NCBI GenBank assembly: GCA_009869945.1
Contig: WIXG01000008.1
Location: 549,465 to 613,464 of the forward strand
DNA length: 64,000 nucleotides
Direction: 5' to 3'
DNA from: Mesaphorura yosii
Taxonomy: Eukaryota > Arthropoda > Collembola > Poduromorpha > Tullbergiidae
Part shown: positions 24,066-35,063 of the stretch, piece after piece
Position numbering within the stretch: position 1 is the first letter of the stretch
Layout: each line of letters starts with the position of its first letter
Translations under genes and position numbers: made by a program
The notes under the pieces: generated by a model
The model's input: only the letters and a program-made list of their open reading frames with translations
What the model was told of the DNA's origin: nothing
Database searches by the model: none

Positions 24066-25330
24066 ATGTTGATCCAGAAAGGTGCCAGTATTTTGCTGCT
24101 TCGTTGTTCGTCCCAATCACTGACTTCGTTCCTGGTCCAGTCTCCAAATCCCAGTCTTGGCGGTTGCTTGCAAACAATTTATGGTGGATTCGTGACCACC
24201 GGAGCACGATCTTTATCCACGACAACCTGTCGGAGGCAGACACAGCCACAGAAACAAAACGAACAAGAAGTGGGTGTGTCTGAAGGCGATGACTTGACAC
24301 ATTTTTCGTTATCCAACAAAAAGCATCCACTGGATAACTACCCATCGGACATCAAGACGACCAAGCGTCGAACAATTATTGATCCATTTTGGGAAAATCC
24401 AACACCACACCCAATTTACAAGGAAGAAGACTTGGTCAAAGTCGCAAAGACGCACTACGAACCGAAAAAACTGTACGATCGTGTCGCATTCTTTGCTGTA
24501 AAATGCATGCGCACGGGGTTCGACATTGTGTCGAGGTATCGTGGCCCGGGCGGTGGTATGACGAAACGCGACTGGCTGAATCGGTGTTTGTTCCTCGAGA
24601 CCGTGGCCGGTGTTCCTGGGATGGTGGCAGGTTAATGGCTCGCCCAAGCTTTGAGACACTTCCGTAATCTGTGGTAGCGCTTGTGATTTACGAAGCAACT
24701 ATTTGCATTTTAGGTATGTGTCGTCACTTGAAGTCGCTACGAACACTGAAACGTGACTACGGCTGGATCCACACTCTGCTGGAAGAGGCTGAAAACGAGA
24801 GAATGCATCTCCTTATCTTCATGAGCATGAAGAATCCGAATATTCTGTTCCGCCTAATGGTCATGGGCGGTCAAGGCGTATTCTTCAACATGTTCTTCAT
24901 GACGTATTTATTCTCACCACGAACATGCCACCGGTTCGTTGGCTATCTCGAAGAAGAAGCTGTGAAGACGTACACCGGACTCCTGAAAGATCTCGATGAT
25001 GGACACCTGGACAATTGGGGAAATGAAGCTGCGCCGAAAATTGGTATAGAATACTACAAGCTTCGTAAAGACGCAGTCGTTCGGGATGTTATCGCATGCA
25101 TTCGCGCCGATGAGGCTAACCACAGAGACGTGAGTTCAAGTTCAAGTCTTCTTACTTATTTTGAATACAGCGTTTAGTATGTTTAAAATAAATGAGATGC
25201 TCTTGTTCCATGGCAGGTCAATCACACATTTGCTGGGCTGGATCCAGACATGGACATGAGTCCGTTTATCAGTAAATACCAACCTGGAACTGGTTCCACT
25301 CCTCGCAGAAATGAAACAAGTCAAAAATAA
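24066..25330 (+). CDS. AOX: mitochondrial alternative oxidase
   Basis: Three exons (24066–24630, 24714–25129, 25217–25330) encode 364 aa. The first 60 or so residues are Ser/Thr/Arg-rich, as expected for a mitochondrial transit peptide. All four diiron-ligand motifs are present in order: LETVAG, EEAENERMH, LEEEAVKTYT and RADEANHRD, giving the Glu and His ligands. The enzyme oxidises ubiquinol and reduces oxygen to water at the inner membrane without pumping protons, bypassing complexes III and IV; that is family knowledge. The C-terminal stretch MSPFISKYQPGTG resembles the N-P-Y/F-x-P-G tail described for animal AOX but with Ser for Asn and extra residues. A TATA box lies 71 bases upstream. 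Confidence 0.96.
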
Positions 25331-25968
25331 TCAATAACAATCGTTGTTTTAACTGCTTTAAGCAATTAGTCATTTAGCCCCTAATTATTCGGAGGGTATT
25401 ATCCTCCACCCTGTAAGTCGTAAGATATTTTGGAACAGGTCGAACTTATTGTGAAAGTCCGAAAATGTGTGCTATAGAGTATTTATTTCTTAGTGTATAA
25501 GAATATATAGATTGAATTAGCTAAAGTCTGTGTGCGTTGTGTACCTGTCAAGTTGTGAATTAAAAGGATTGTGAAAAACATGTCCGAACTTCCGGAAATA
25601 ATTAAAATTGACTGAAACCCAAGTCTATGTCCGCGTTCGTGAGAATTCACTTGCACTTTTCTGGCACGCATTTTGAATTCTCTTTACGTCATGTGTTGTA
25701 AATAGTAAAAGTCAACATAACAAACACCTGTTTCATAGCGGCGACTTTAGCGATCATATCAGCAAATCTCTCAAGATGAGCATGTAGATTACATTTATAT
25801 TTTTATTGAGAATGCAATTCCAATCTGGGAAACCGTGAAAAGCTATTGAACATTTTGTGACTTTTTGATATCGCCGGGGATTGTGCATGCTGCAGAAGAG
25901 AAACTAAGTTTTTGCATATTGTATTCCTTTGGGACCGGGGACTCCGAGACGGCGCAAGGTGCCACACC
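25331..25968. other. intergenic region between AOX and NBAS
   Basis: No feature that I can support beyond the AOX 3' UTR and the presumed NBAS promoter. Confidence 0.4.
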
Positions 25969-28900
25969 ATGGATCCTGAACCGGAAGAAGGAGCTGATAA
26001 GGAAGACAGCACCATTCTATATGAGATTATTTGCTGTTCCGAATGGACTCAAAACATAGAAGTACGCTTTGTTCTTCGATCGGATCGGATTGAATGTGTT
26101 TGAATTACTTTAAATAATTTAATTTTTGTTCGACAGGAGTCCGCTCCTCTCTCCACGCCCTCCGAAAGTGCACCGAGTATTTTATCATATGTGAATCCAT
26201 CGACCTTCTGGCGAGGGAAATCTTTGTCACCTTCTGAGACGATTGTTTGGTAAGATCAACTACAAATGATTGCTCATTGAATCACTGTCTCATCATCCTA
26301 GTCCGATAGATTACCGTCGTGTAATTTTCAGGCTTCGGTCTCTTGCACCGCACTGGCAATTGGCAACCACACACGATGGCAAAATTGTTGCTATTCTGCA
26401 AGATTTGGTTTTGGAGACAAGGTCATCACGAGACAATTTCACGACAGTGCTTGGAAAGATTAATGGTTAGTTCATTGCGGGTGCTAGAGGCTTGGTGGCA
26501 ATTCGGTTCCTGTTAATCTCATTCGGAGCTTGTATTTTACTCTAGTTATCAAGGACCCGTACCCAAACTTTCGTTGCATGGCTTGGTCTAAGGACAGTTC
26601 GCTTCTGGCAGTCGCGTTTACGAATGGTTTGATCGTCTTTTATAATGTGATGGCGGTGCAACTTTTCTCAATTCGACGAGATGGACCTCTCCTTTTTGAG
26701 CAAGACTTGGACACACCTGTACCTGACTTCAGTATTGATAGTTATTTGGTGGGCATGTTTTTCGTTGAAGAACGAATAAGCAAAACTACATAGTAAGATC
26801 TCTTACTTTAATCAGCACAATGGCATTACGATTTAATTTGCGTTCTGAACTTTTAGTTGCAGCGAATTAATAACTATTGACTCTCGAGCTCAAATACATT
26901 GCCATCGCCAACCATCAGCGGACCAAGTCGAATTACATCATGAGTCAGGAACTTTACGGCAATACTACCCCAAAGGAGTGACAAATGTCATTTACTCGGA
27001 ATTCCATTCTATAATTATTGTAGCTGGTTTTCTAAACTCGACTGATCTAAGCAGCAAGCTTGAAGCTAGCAACAAGCACGGCCTTACTATTTGGCGATTA
27101 TTACAAGATGTGCCTTATTATCGTCTAGTTTACAACATCGATACAAACGAAGTCGACAGAATGCCAAGAGAATTTCCCACTAGTCACAAGGGAATGTGGA
27201 AGATGGCAATCTCTTTCACCCTCAAAAACTCCACAAAAATTGTGAACGATCCACTTGCGAAAATCTGGCTCTCTCCAAATGGATCCTACGCTGCTGGCAT
27301 TCATATTTCTGGTGCTATTTCTATTTGGAGTATTCCGTCTCTAAAGCTTCAAGCATTTTGGCCTCTTATAACTCAAATGCATTATTCAACCGAAAACCCG
27401 AGATTTAATCATCGATGGAGGCAAGCTTTCAATCGCTCAAGAAATCGTACAATTGATGCATGGAGATTTTACCCGTTTCAGCTGACGTGGTGGAATAATC
27501 ATGTAAGTCTAATAATCTAAAACTCTAATCTTTGTTTTTCATTTATGCCGTGCTTTGATGATTGACTATATTCCTTTGATTTGCAGATAATTGTGATAGC
27601 CAGAGTGAATGGCTGTGTAACACTGTGTTCCGTGCTGCATGATTTCCCTGAAAGAAATCTGTTGGGCGACTCGCCCGAATTATTCGAATGCCCACTGTTG
27701 ATATCAAATCGTTTCGGATCCAAACCATTTTTCTTCGTCCTCGAGTCCGAGTATCGGCTAAAAGATGGTGGTACGATGAAAGGAGAGAAAGCAAGGCGTG
27801 ACACTTCATTCTCTCATACTATCGAGCATGACAATTTGACAGACGCTCAAGGCGATGGCTCAGAAATTCCAGATGAAGGATCAACTATAAGAAGATTGCT
27901 GATGGAATTCATGTTTTGGGCAACCGACATGGAAAGATTTCGTCCTCCCCGCAAGCGATCAAGGTCGAAGAAAGTTAGCTGGAAATACTCTCAGCGTCTT
28001 TTCAAACTACAACGCATTACTCCATTGGAATTATTCCTACGGAAAATCGAACACGAAGAGTACGGAGATGCGCTAGATTTGGCTCAAGTGTACGACTTGG
28101 ACTGTGATTTAGTTTTCCAAAGACAGTGGAAGCGGTCACCGGTGTCAGTGCACACCATTCGCAACTATCTGGGCAAAATTAAGAAACGAACCTGGGTGCT
28201 GCAAGAATGTTTGGAACGTGTTCCCGAAACGGAAGAAGCCGCCCGAGAGCTACTAGCCTTTGGTCTCAAGGGGACGAATCTTCCCGTACTTGTAGTTGTG
28301 AGTGAAGGAAGAGACAAAGGACAATTTGTACTGTGGACTTCTGAAGACCTCGAGTTAACCCAGGAGGAATATTTACAACTGATAGATCCAAGCAATTCGG
28401 AGGTTTTGCGGCTGCTTCAGTATCGAGAGAAATATTTGCGCTACCTCGACGTTTTGGATACATACGAAAGCATCTTGCTGGGCAGCTCCACAAATGCGGA
28501 TAACGATGAAGAAGGCGGATACAATGCGAAAGTTTATGGAAAACTTAGAACAAAGGCTCCACATGAGTCCGCCATTGACATGGCGAGAAATTGTGATTTG
28601 CATGGTCTTCGGATTCTCTTCACGCACCATTGGGCTCAAATTGCCCCGTATTGTCTCAATGTCCTGAGCAGTTTTCCGGAAACTCTTTCACCACATGAAT
28701 ACAGGTAAATATGCAAAATGTGAAATCTGAATCGCATTGTATTTGGTTGAGGTTATTTATAGCCGGGGTTTACCATATTCGTATATCTGCGAGATGCATG
28801 CGTTCCTCTTTGGCTGGTCGGCCCGGCGCAGCTCTCGATGAATTTACGATGTGTAGTGTAGAATGGTATGGGACGAACACACGAAATATCGAGCTTTGTA

Positions 28901-31900
28901 TTATGTATTGCATTACTTGGTGTAAGTACAGCATGGGTGCATGGCTCCGCATCGCTGCGAGGGATAGAACGGAAAGAAAGAACCGTTTAGATGAGCATAA
29001 ATTCCGGATCGCAGAGGAGCACTTTTTCTTGTGTTCGCTGGATGATTGATGTGACAGCTGACACTCCTCTTGCCTGCCGGCTCTCTGTGCTTGGCTTTCG
29101 CTTTAAATCTGTACTTCGTGAAATGCACGCATGAAGGTGGTAAAAGAACCGAAGGTGAATGCAGGATGCTGCACGGGAATTGTAAACCCTGCAGCATTGC
29201 TTCAAGAGCTTTGTTGTGATTTCATGCAATGGTGTGAGTAAATGCTTCTTTCTTGATAGCGCATTCGGAAATCGCATCTCGCATACGGGAATGTGAGCAG
29301 CATCAAAGATGCGATGCGTGCTTGTTGGCGGAGATAAAGCGCATTCATGAAATCATTCCATGCGGAAAGTCTTTCCTTTTTGAATCTCTTTGTTTTGTCG
29401 AATTTTGGCATAATTTTTGCTTTGTCAATAATGTATTAACTTCCACTGACATGAACCCAACTAACTATACACGACACACCTTTCTACTTTTTCAGGGATT
29501 TCCTTCCGGAGCTGAGCGCAGACGGGAAGCATTGCTATTTTTGGGATGAATTTACTACCACGCGTTCAAGAGACTGGTGCGAAGACATATTACGAAAAGT
29601 AAATTCCAAATCTGGCAATTACATAGCTGATGGCACCGCCGCTCTGACTCCCGACGTCGTCAGTCAATGGTATGAGACAAGAATAAAGGAAATAGAGGAT
29701 TTCAGTGGTATGACCAACTTCGCCTTGGAGTTGGGACGACTTGGACTTCAGAGAAATGTACAGAAATTGAGGCGTCTTGTTCAGACTTTAGAGGTTGTGG
29801 AAGCGTTAGTTTATGACATGGAGATTTTGGATGTAACATTGCACAAACTTGAAAATCTCTCAAATGCTGAACGCCTGCAACTGATTATGTCAAATGTATG
29901 TTCATATTTCAGCTTAATTGTAAAAATGACTATTTACCTGCTGCTATTTTTGTTACAGGCGACTCCTGAAACAATTGTTGAAAAGTTTAAGCAGTTTGCT
30001 ATCCCATTCCTGTACCAATGTGATGAAATTGAGCCTGGGGCCAAGTTTAAACTGCTGGACAGATACTTTAGCACAATTTCAAGAAACGATCTTTCAATGA
30101 CTCACAAGATATTCGAATATTTCAAAGACGAAGACGGATTAATGCTCAGTGTCGATGAACTCTTGCAACTGGCGAAGAATTCAATTTATTCTTGTGAAGC
30201 TCCTAAGCAGAAGGACAATATTTTCAACATACTCGGATGTCTTCCAGACAGATCTTACCCATCTGCACCTACACAGCATACTGCCAGAAGAAAAAGCTTT
30301 GAAGATGTTCATTTAAGAATTGACGATTTGGAGCTACATTTTAATGCTATCAAAATTCTGGAGAAATACGGAATTTTTATAACAGTCAAATCAGTTAGAA
30401 TGCTGGAAGAATTTGTACGCACGCAAGATGAGTCAAAGTCGAGTCAGTGCCAAACTAGCGATGGTGACTCGAGCACTTCATTCATGTCAGTCTTGAATGA
30501 AAGCATGAATGATCAAAATCAAAACGCTGAGGATTCCAACGACAATGACGGAGACAGCGACGACTCTGAAGAAGGTGTGGGCGGACTCTTCATCAAGATG
30601 TGCAGATGGGCGAGCAGAGTGTAAATTGTCATTATGCTGATTGTGGGCGCATCAGAGTGGAAATTATTTGAATTCTGTTTTCTTGTATTTAGACATCCAC
30701 CCATCAAGGTCACCGATTGGAAGACATTGCTATATGACATACTAGAGCTTCAGAAGAAAAACTTCCCTGGCTTTCCATTAGAAAAATGCTTTGAGGTAAG
30801 TGGCCAGACTGTAGTGACTGGTGACTGCGTGGCTCCACGAGTGTTCGAAGTTCATAGTGCACAAATGATATAGCCGAATTGGTTGACATTGAGCATTCAT
30901 AAGGGAAATGCGTTGCCTATTTACAATTAAACCCTTATGTGAAAGAAACCTGAGCAGTGAAAGTTTGTACCGTGATCCATGAAAAAGGCGTCGAGATGAA
31001 TTTCATCTGTGATGTCTCCTTCCATTTGCAACTGCTTTGTACGGTTCGAAGTAACAGAACACGACAGCGCGAAGTTTATAAATCGAATCTATGTCTGTGC
31101 ATTCAAATGACTTGAAAAAAGTTAAATTTCTTTCCGAATTTCGAAATGAGTACATTTACGTTTGGTCAGAAGACATTTTCACCGACACCACCAGATAAGG
31201 GCAGCTTTCCACTTGATCATAATAATATTTGCAGAAAGTTTATGGTTGCTTACATGGTGTGCATGAAAGATCAAAATCATCGGAATGAAAAATGCCGGAA
31301 GGAAGCCAAACAGTACTTTCAGTGTCGTATGGATAATGGACTGATGGCAAAAGAAGACTGGGATCAGTTGGGGTACACTGATCGAGATTAATTTGAACAT
31401 GTAAATAGACGCTGGGACACACTGTTAGATTATTATTAGTGACTGTGCTTAAGACAAAGTTTAGCTATGTGCTCCGCCGCACCAACGGATCAAGGTATTA
31501 ATCAGACAGAAGACTTACCACTTCCTGCGACTCTTTGTAAGGATGGAAGTTCAGTGAAAAGGTGTAATGTACTTCTTGGTATTTCTGGAAGTGTAGCAGC
31601 AATCAAAACAGTCGAATTAGTCGACAAATTACGTGCCACAAATGAATGTACGCAAGTTGCCATTGTGCCGACGGAAAAGGCATTGAAATTTCTGACTGCA
31701 GAAGACCTGTCTTCACTGGCATCATCATCTACCAAGATATGGACGGATACGGAAGAATGGTCAATGTGGAAAACTCGAGGAGATCCGGTTCTTCACATTG
31801 ATTTGGGAAAATGGGCTGATGTGCTGATTCTTGCACCGCTCGATGCGAACACCTTGGCGAAAATTGCCAACGGTTTATGTGACAATTTGCTGACTTGCGT

Positions 31901-33907
31901 CGTGCGTGCTTGGGAAATCCAAAAGAAGCCAATTCTGTTTTGTCCAGCAATGAATACAAAAATGTGGTCTCACCCATTGACGAGTGTACAAATTGAACAG
32001 TTGAAGTCATTTGGTTACGTTCTCGTGCGCCCGGTAGAGAAAACTTTAATGTGCGGTGACGTAGGAATTGGTGCGATGGCCCTTGTTGATACGATTGTGC
32101 AAAAGTTTGTCGATATTAGGGCCGAACACGAAGCTCAAGATCCGGCGCCCAATTTTTCTCCTTTGGTTTCGAACTGAGCCACGCAATCACTCACTAGTCT
32201 CACAATCTGCCAGATTTATGTGCTCATAAATTAGTTAACTTTCATTCATAATTCAGAATTGTGCTCTTGTCTTTCTTAATACAGATGTATGTAAAGGCGC
32301 TCCTCAACTCTGGTCGTGCGGAAATAATTTCATTAGCTAAGGATTTTCTGCAGAAAGAAGATAGTCAACAAGACAAGCCAAGCGCTCAATATTCTACAGC
32401 ATTTACCATTTATCTTCACCAAATTCCATACGCACAAGCTTTGGATTTACTTCTGGAAGCTGCCTACATATACTTTGACTCTTCCTTCAACTATTCAGAC
32501 TCGGATATTGCATTGGTTAAAGTCGTCCTGAATATTTTCCCACATTGTCAAGATGATCGAGTTCTTCACATGATCGACTTAATTGATGTGATCAAGATTT
32601 TGGTTCGGGATTTCGAGATGAATATTTTACCTCAAGCAGGTAAGGTAATCCAGTTGCTTAATAATTAGTGATTATGGCATTATGTTAATTTATGAATCAT
32701 TTGGAATTTTTGCAGTTCGACACACAGATGATAAAATTGGCTTGCTTACGAGGGCAATGGAGAACATTCAGCATGGTTACAGGAAACTGCCTCAACTTCT
32801 AAAAATTGGATTGTATCTGAGAATTGAAAATCCGAAAGCAGGAGAACCAAAAATACTTGGCCTGTCCGAAGTCGAACCTATTGTGCTGTCAATGGCGGGT
32901 GAAGCGGCTTTGCAAGCTATGGACTATAGAACCGCTGTTCAGATATGCCAGTCCATTATGGTAAAGGGTTATTCGTCTCCCTCCACGTTATGGTCATTAT
33001 TCACAAGATTGGCAAAATGGGGAGATGAAGACGACGGCGGAGAAGAAGTTAGACTGAGCTCTTTGACGCCACAGCTAAGACAAGCGTTTGTTACTTATGC
33101 TCTGAATATTTGCCCAAATTCGGAAATTCTGAATGTACTTCGAGTTAGTTACATAATTGAAATGCGAATTTTACGAAAGAGACTGGAAGAACTGTCACCA
33201 GCAGAGAATGATCCGGGGCCTATAAATTTTCAGGTTAGTGAGTACAAATAATCAGATCCCGCGGATACTCCTTTGCTCGTGGCTCGCAGCACTGGCCCTA
33301 TTCTTATCTACGTTTGTACTTTTCTCAGACGGAGGCCGAAGAGAGCATCGTACATAGCCTTCTAGGAAAAATTAAAGTGGATCCACTTCTTGAAACGACA
33401 TCGAGGTAAATAACTTTCTAGTCTTGATTTCATGTAACTTCAAACTTCTGTGTTGTTACATGAAACTCTTCTTCATTAGGTGGCTGAACCCACTGAAAAC
33501 AATGGTTGACCAAATTAAACCTTCGCTTTCAATTCCGTCGCTGCGAAAGGACGAGCACGAAGCTGATGATCCGATATCTGCAGTCGACCAAAATTCAAAC
33601 CCTACTGTTGAACTTTGTCGTATTCTAAATCGCATTTGGCATTTAGAGAGACTCGTCTTAGGTTCATCGGCTGAATTAGGTAAATTTCATTCAACACAAC
33701 AGCATTCTCTGAGAATCTCATTGCCCATTGTGATCTCATGCTCCTCGTACGGTGTTCTTTTCAGAGATAGAAGCGGAAGTAGAAAGCCCAGAAGCCGAAG
33801 AGCAAGTAACAGAGCCAAGTCATTCAATAGAGGACGCGGAGGTGGCTAAAGAAAGCTCAGAACACTCCGAAGGCAATGGATCAGACTCGGATTCAGATTA
33901 CACCTGA
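25969..33907 (+). CDS. NBAS: NBAS, subunit of the NRZ ER-tethering complex (short form)
   Basis: Fourteen exons (25969–26061, 26137–26249, 26332–26465, 26546–26792, 26857–27502, 27587–28704, 29496–29895, 29959–30620, 30693–30795, 32285–32639, 32716–33233, 33329–33405, 33480–33679, 33765–33907) give 1,602 aa in frame. The N-terminus DSTILYEIICCSEW matches human NBAS; a β-propeller region follows, with HISGAISIWSIPSLK; then KRSPVSVHTIRNYLGKIKKR and ECLERVP, and the Sec39-type helical region from about FPETLSPHEY. NBAS works with ZW10 and RINT1 in Golgi-to-ER vesicle tethering and in nonsense-mediated decay (family knowledge). It stops in a Glu/Ser/Asp-rich tail (GSDSDSDYT), some 770 residues short of the human protein. 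The 0.79-kb intron 28705–29495 holds nothing else; the 1.49-kb intron 30796–32284 contains COX19 and PPCDC. Confidence 0.9.
31146..31391 (+). CDS. COX19: COX19 cytochrome c oxidase assembly factor
   Basis: An intronless 81-aa ORF nested in an NBAS intron on the same strand. It starts MSTFTFGQKTFSPTPPDKGS, matching COX19, and has the twin CX9C motif: CRKFMVAYMVC and CRKEAKQYFQC. COX19 is a small intermembrane-space protein that supports copper handling and cytochrome c oxidase assembly (family knowledge). Length agrees with the family, so it looks intact. PPCDC begins 75 bases after the stop with no AATAAA between. Confidence 0.93.
   Translation: MSTFTFGQKTFSPTPPDKGSFPLDHNNICRKFMVAYMVCMKDQNHRNEKCRKEAKQYFQCRMDNGLMAKEDWDQLGYTDRD
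31467..32177 (+). CDS. PPCDC: phosphopantothenoylcysteine decarboxylase
   Basis: An intronless 236-aa ORF in the same NBAS intron. Residues from about 32 form a flavoprotein Rossmann domain (NVLLGISGSVAAIKTVELVD). The catalytic His lies in VLHIDLGKWAD, followed by APLDANTLAKIANG and the substrate-binding PAMNTKMW; LMCGDVGIGAM is the flexible-lid motif. The enzyme decarboxylates 4'-phosphopantothenoylcysteine in coenzyme A synthesis (family knowledge). A 3' splice-like AGTTTAG lies two bases before the ATG. It has about 30 extra N-terminal residues compared with the core fold. Confidence 0.93.
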   Translation: MCSAAPTDQGINQTEDLPLPATLCKDGSSVKRCNVLLGISGSVAAIKTVELVDKLRATNECTQVAIVPTEKALKFLTAEDLSSLASSSTKIWTDTEEWSMWKTRGDPVLHIDLGKWADVLILAPLDANTLAKIANGLCDNLLTCVVRAWEIQKKPILFCPAMNTKMWSHPLTSVQIEQLKSFGYVLVRPVEKTLMCGDVGIGAMALVDTIVQKFVDIRAEHEAQDPAPNFSPLVSN

Positions 33908-34044
33908 ACTTGAATGTGGAGTAAAACTGTACTGCTCCGGTTATTGATGTGATTTAGAGAAAGTACAATCCATAGTTAACAGCATAGCTACTCTATGTGG
34001 TATTTATACTTGCATGGTACCAAAACTATATTCAGAAAAGCTTA

Positions 34045-34050
34045 AATAAA
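34045..34050 (+). promoter_or_regulatory. polyadenylation signal of NBAS
   Basis: AATAAA about 140 bases after the NBAS stop codon, just short of the end of the convergent minus-strand gene candidate. Confidence 0.6.
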
Positions 34051-34077
34051 TCATTAATACCATTTTGTAGTCCATGA

Positions 34078-34578
34078 TTAAAGTAAGCATCTTGTGATTG
34101 CAATTAGCGAAAATCTGCTTAGGCCTCGTTTAATCTCATCCAAGCGCATTCGATGATTATTGGGTCCTACTCCTAGCAGCAAGATTTCTCTCGCTCTTGT
34201 CTGCTGAGGTGTCGAATATGACTCGTTTGCAATTGCATTCATTATGCAGATTGGAATGTTGGTCAAGCACGTAAAGATGCCATGAATCGTCTGCCAGGAA
34301 TTCGGATAGAAACTCTGCATTGGACTTGATTCATCTAAGAATTTTAACATGAGATCCCAGACTCTGCTGCATTTCAAGTTCTATTCGACAAAACTGTACT
34401 AGTAAGCTAAAAACCTTGTAACGAGCCGGGCTTCCTGTTCTGCCCAAGTGTGTGTACTATTTTTAGTTAGATTGCGTTTGGAATTAGGCCAAAAAATTTG
34501 GAAATTAGCCAGTCTCGGTACGAGCACGGGCACAGCAGAGCCCAAACTTCGTACAACTACTCTCTGGGAGGGGTTCAT
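34078..34578 (-). CDS. unidentified small gene, tail to tail with NBAS
   Basis: Two open segments on the minus strand join through a possible 48-base intron near 34363–34411. The upstream segment from ATG 34578 reads MNPSQRVVVRSLGS, and the downstream one has SRVWDLMLKFLDESSPMQSF and FTCLTNIPICIMNAIANES before a stop at 34078. The composition looks protein-like, but I recognise no family. The ATG directly follows a GAGCAG 3' splice-like site, so the true start may lie further upstream. The 0.5 kb up to the myosin ATG holds no other coding frame that I can support. Confidence 0.3.
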
Positions 34579-35063
34579 CTGCTCGCCCAATGCAAAGCTC
34601 GTATCTTAATGAATGTTGGCGATGAGATGAAAATGTTGTTCTTGTGCTTCGCTTTGAAGAGTTTGCATATTCTTATTTTCGGGATTTGTCTCTAGCCCAA
34701 AAATGGTAACAGCTCCCGAGCTGCCTTGCTCACAACGTGCCCAGTAGAGTCATGGTATTTTGGGGTGTTCAATTTCATCTCGTTCCCGTCGTTTTCTCTT
34801 CAGAGCAGCTTGAGATCTCAAGTAAGTAGCATCCACACCTCATTATTCAAAGGCACTCGGCTTGTCATTCTATTAGTCAAGTTCAGCCGCAGCCCAATTT
34901 AGGGCACGTGCCACCCACCTCGTCATCGGGTTACTAATTAACAATTAATTTGTTGCTTGTCCAGGTGGCTGATTGCTTGCTGTTCTGTTCGTACTCTCAT
35001 TCACACGAAGTGCAAAAGAAAGATCATTTTTAACTTGTCCGAGATCCACACTAAGCAAGCAAG

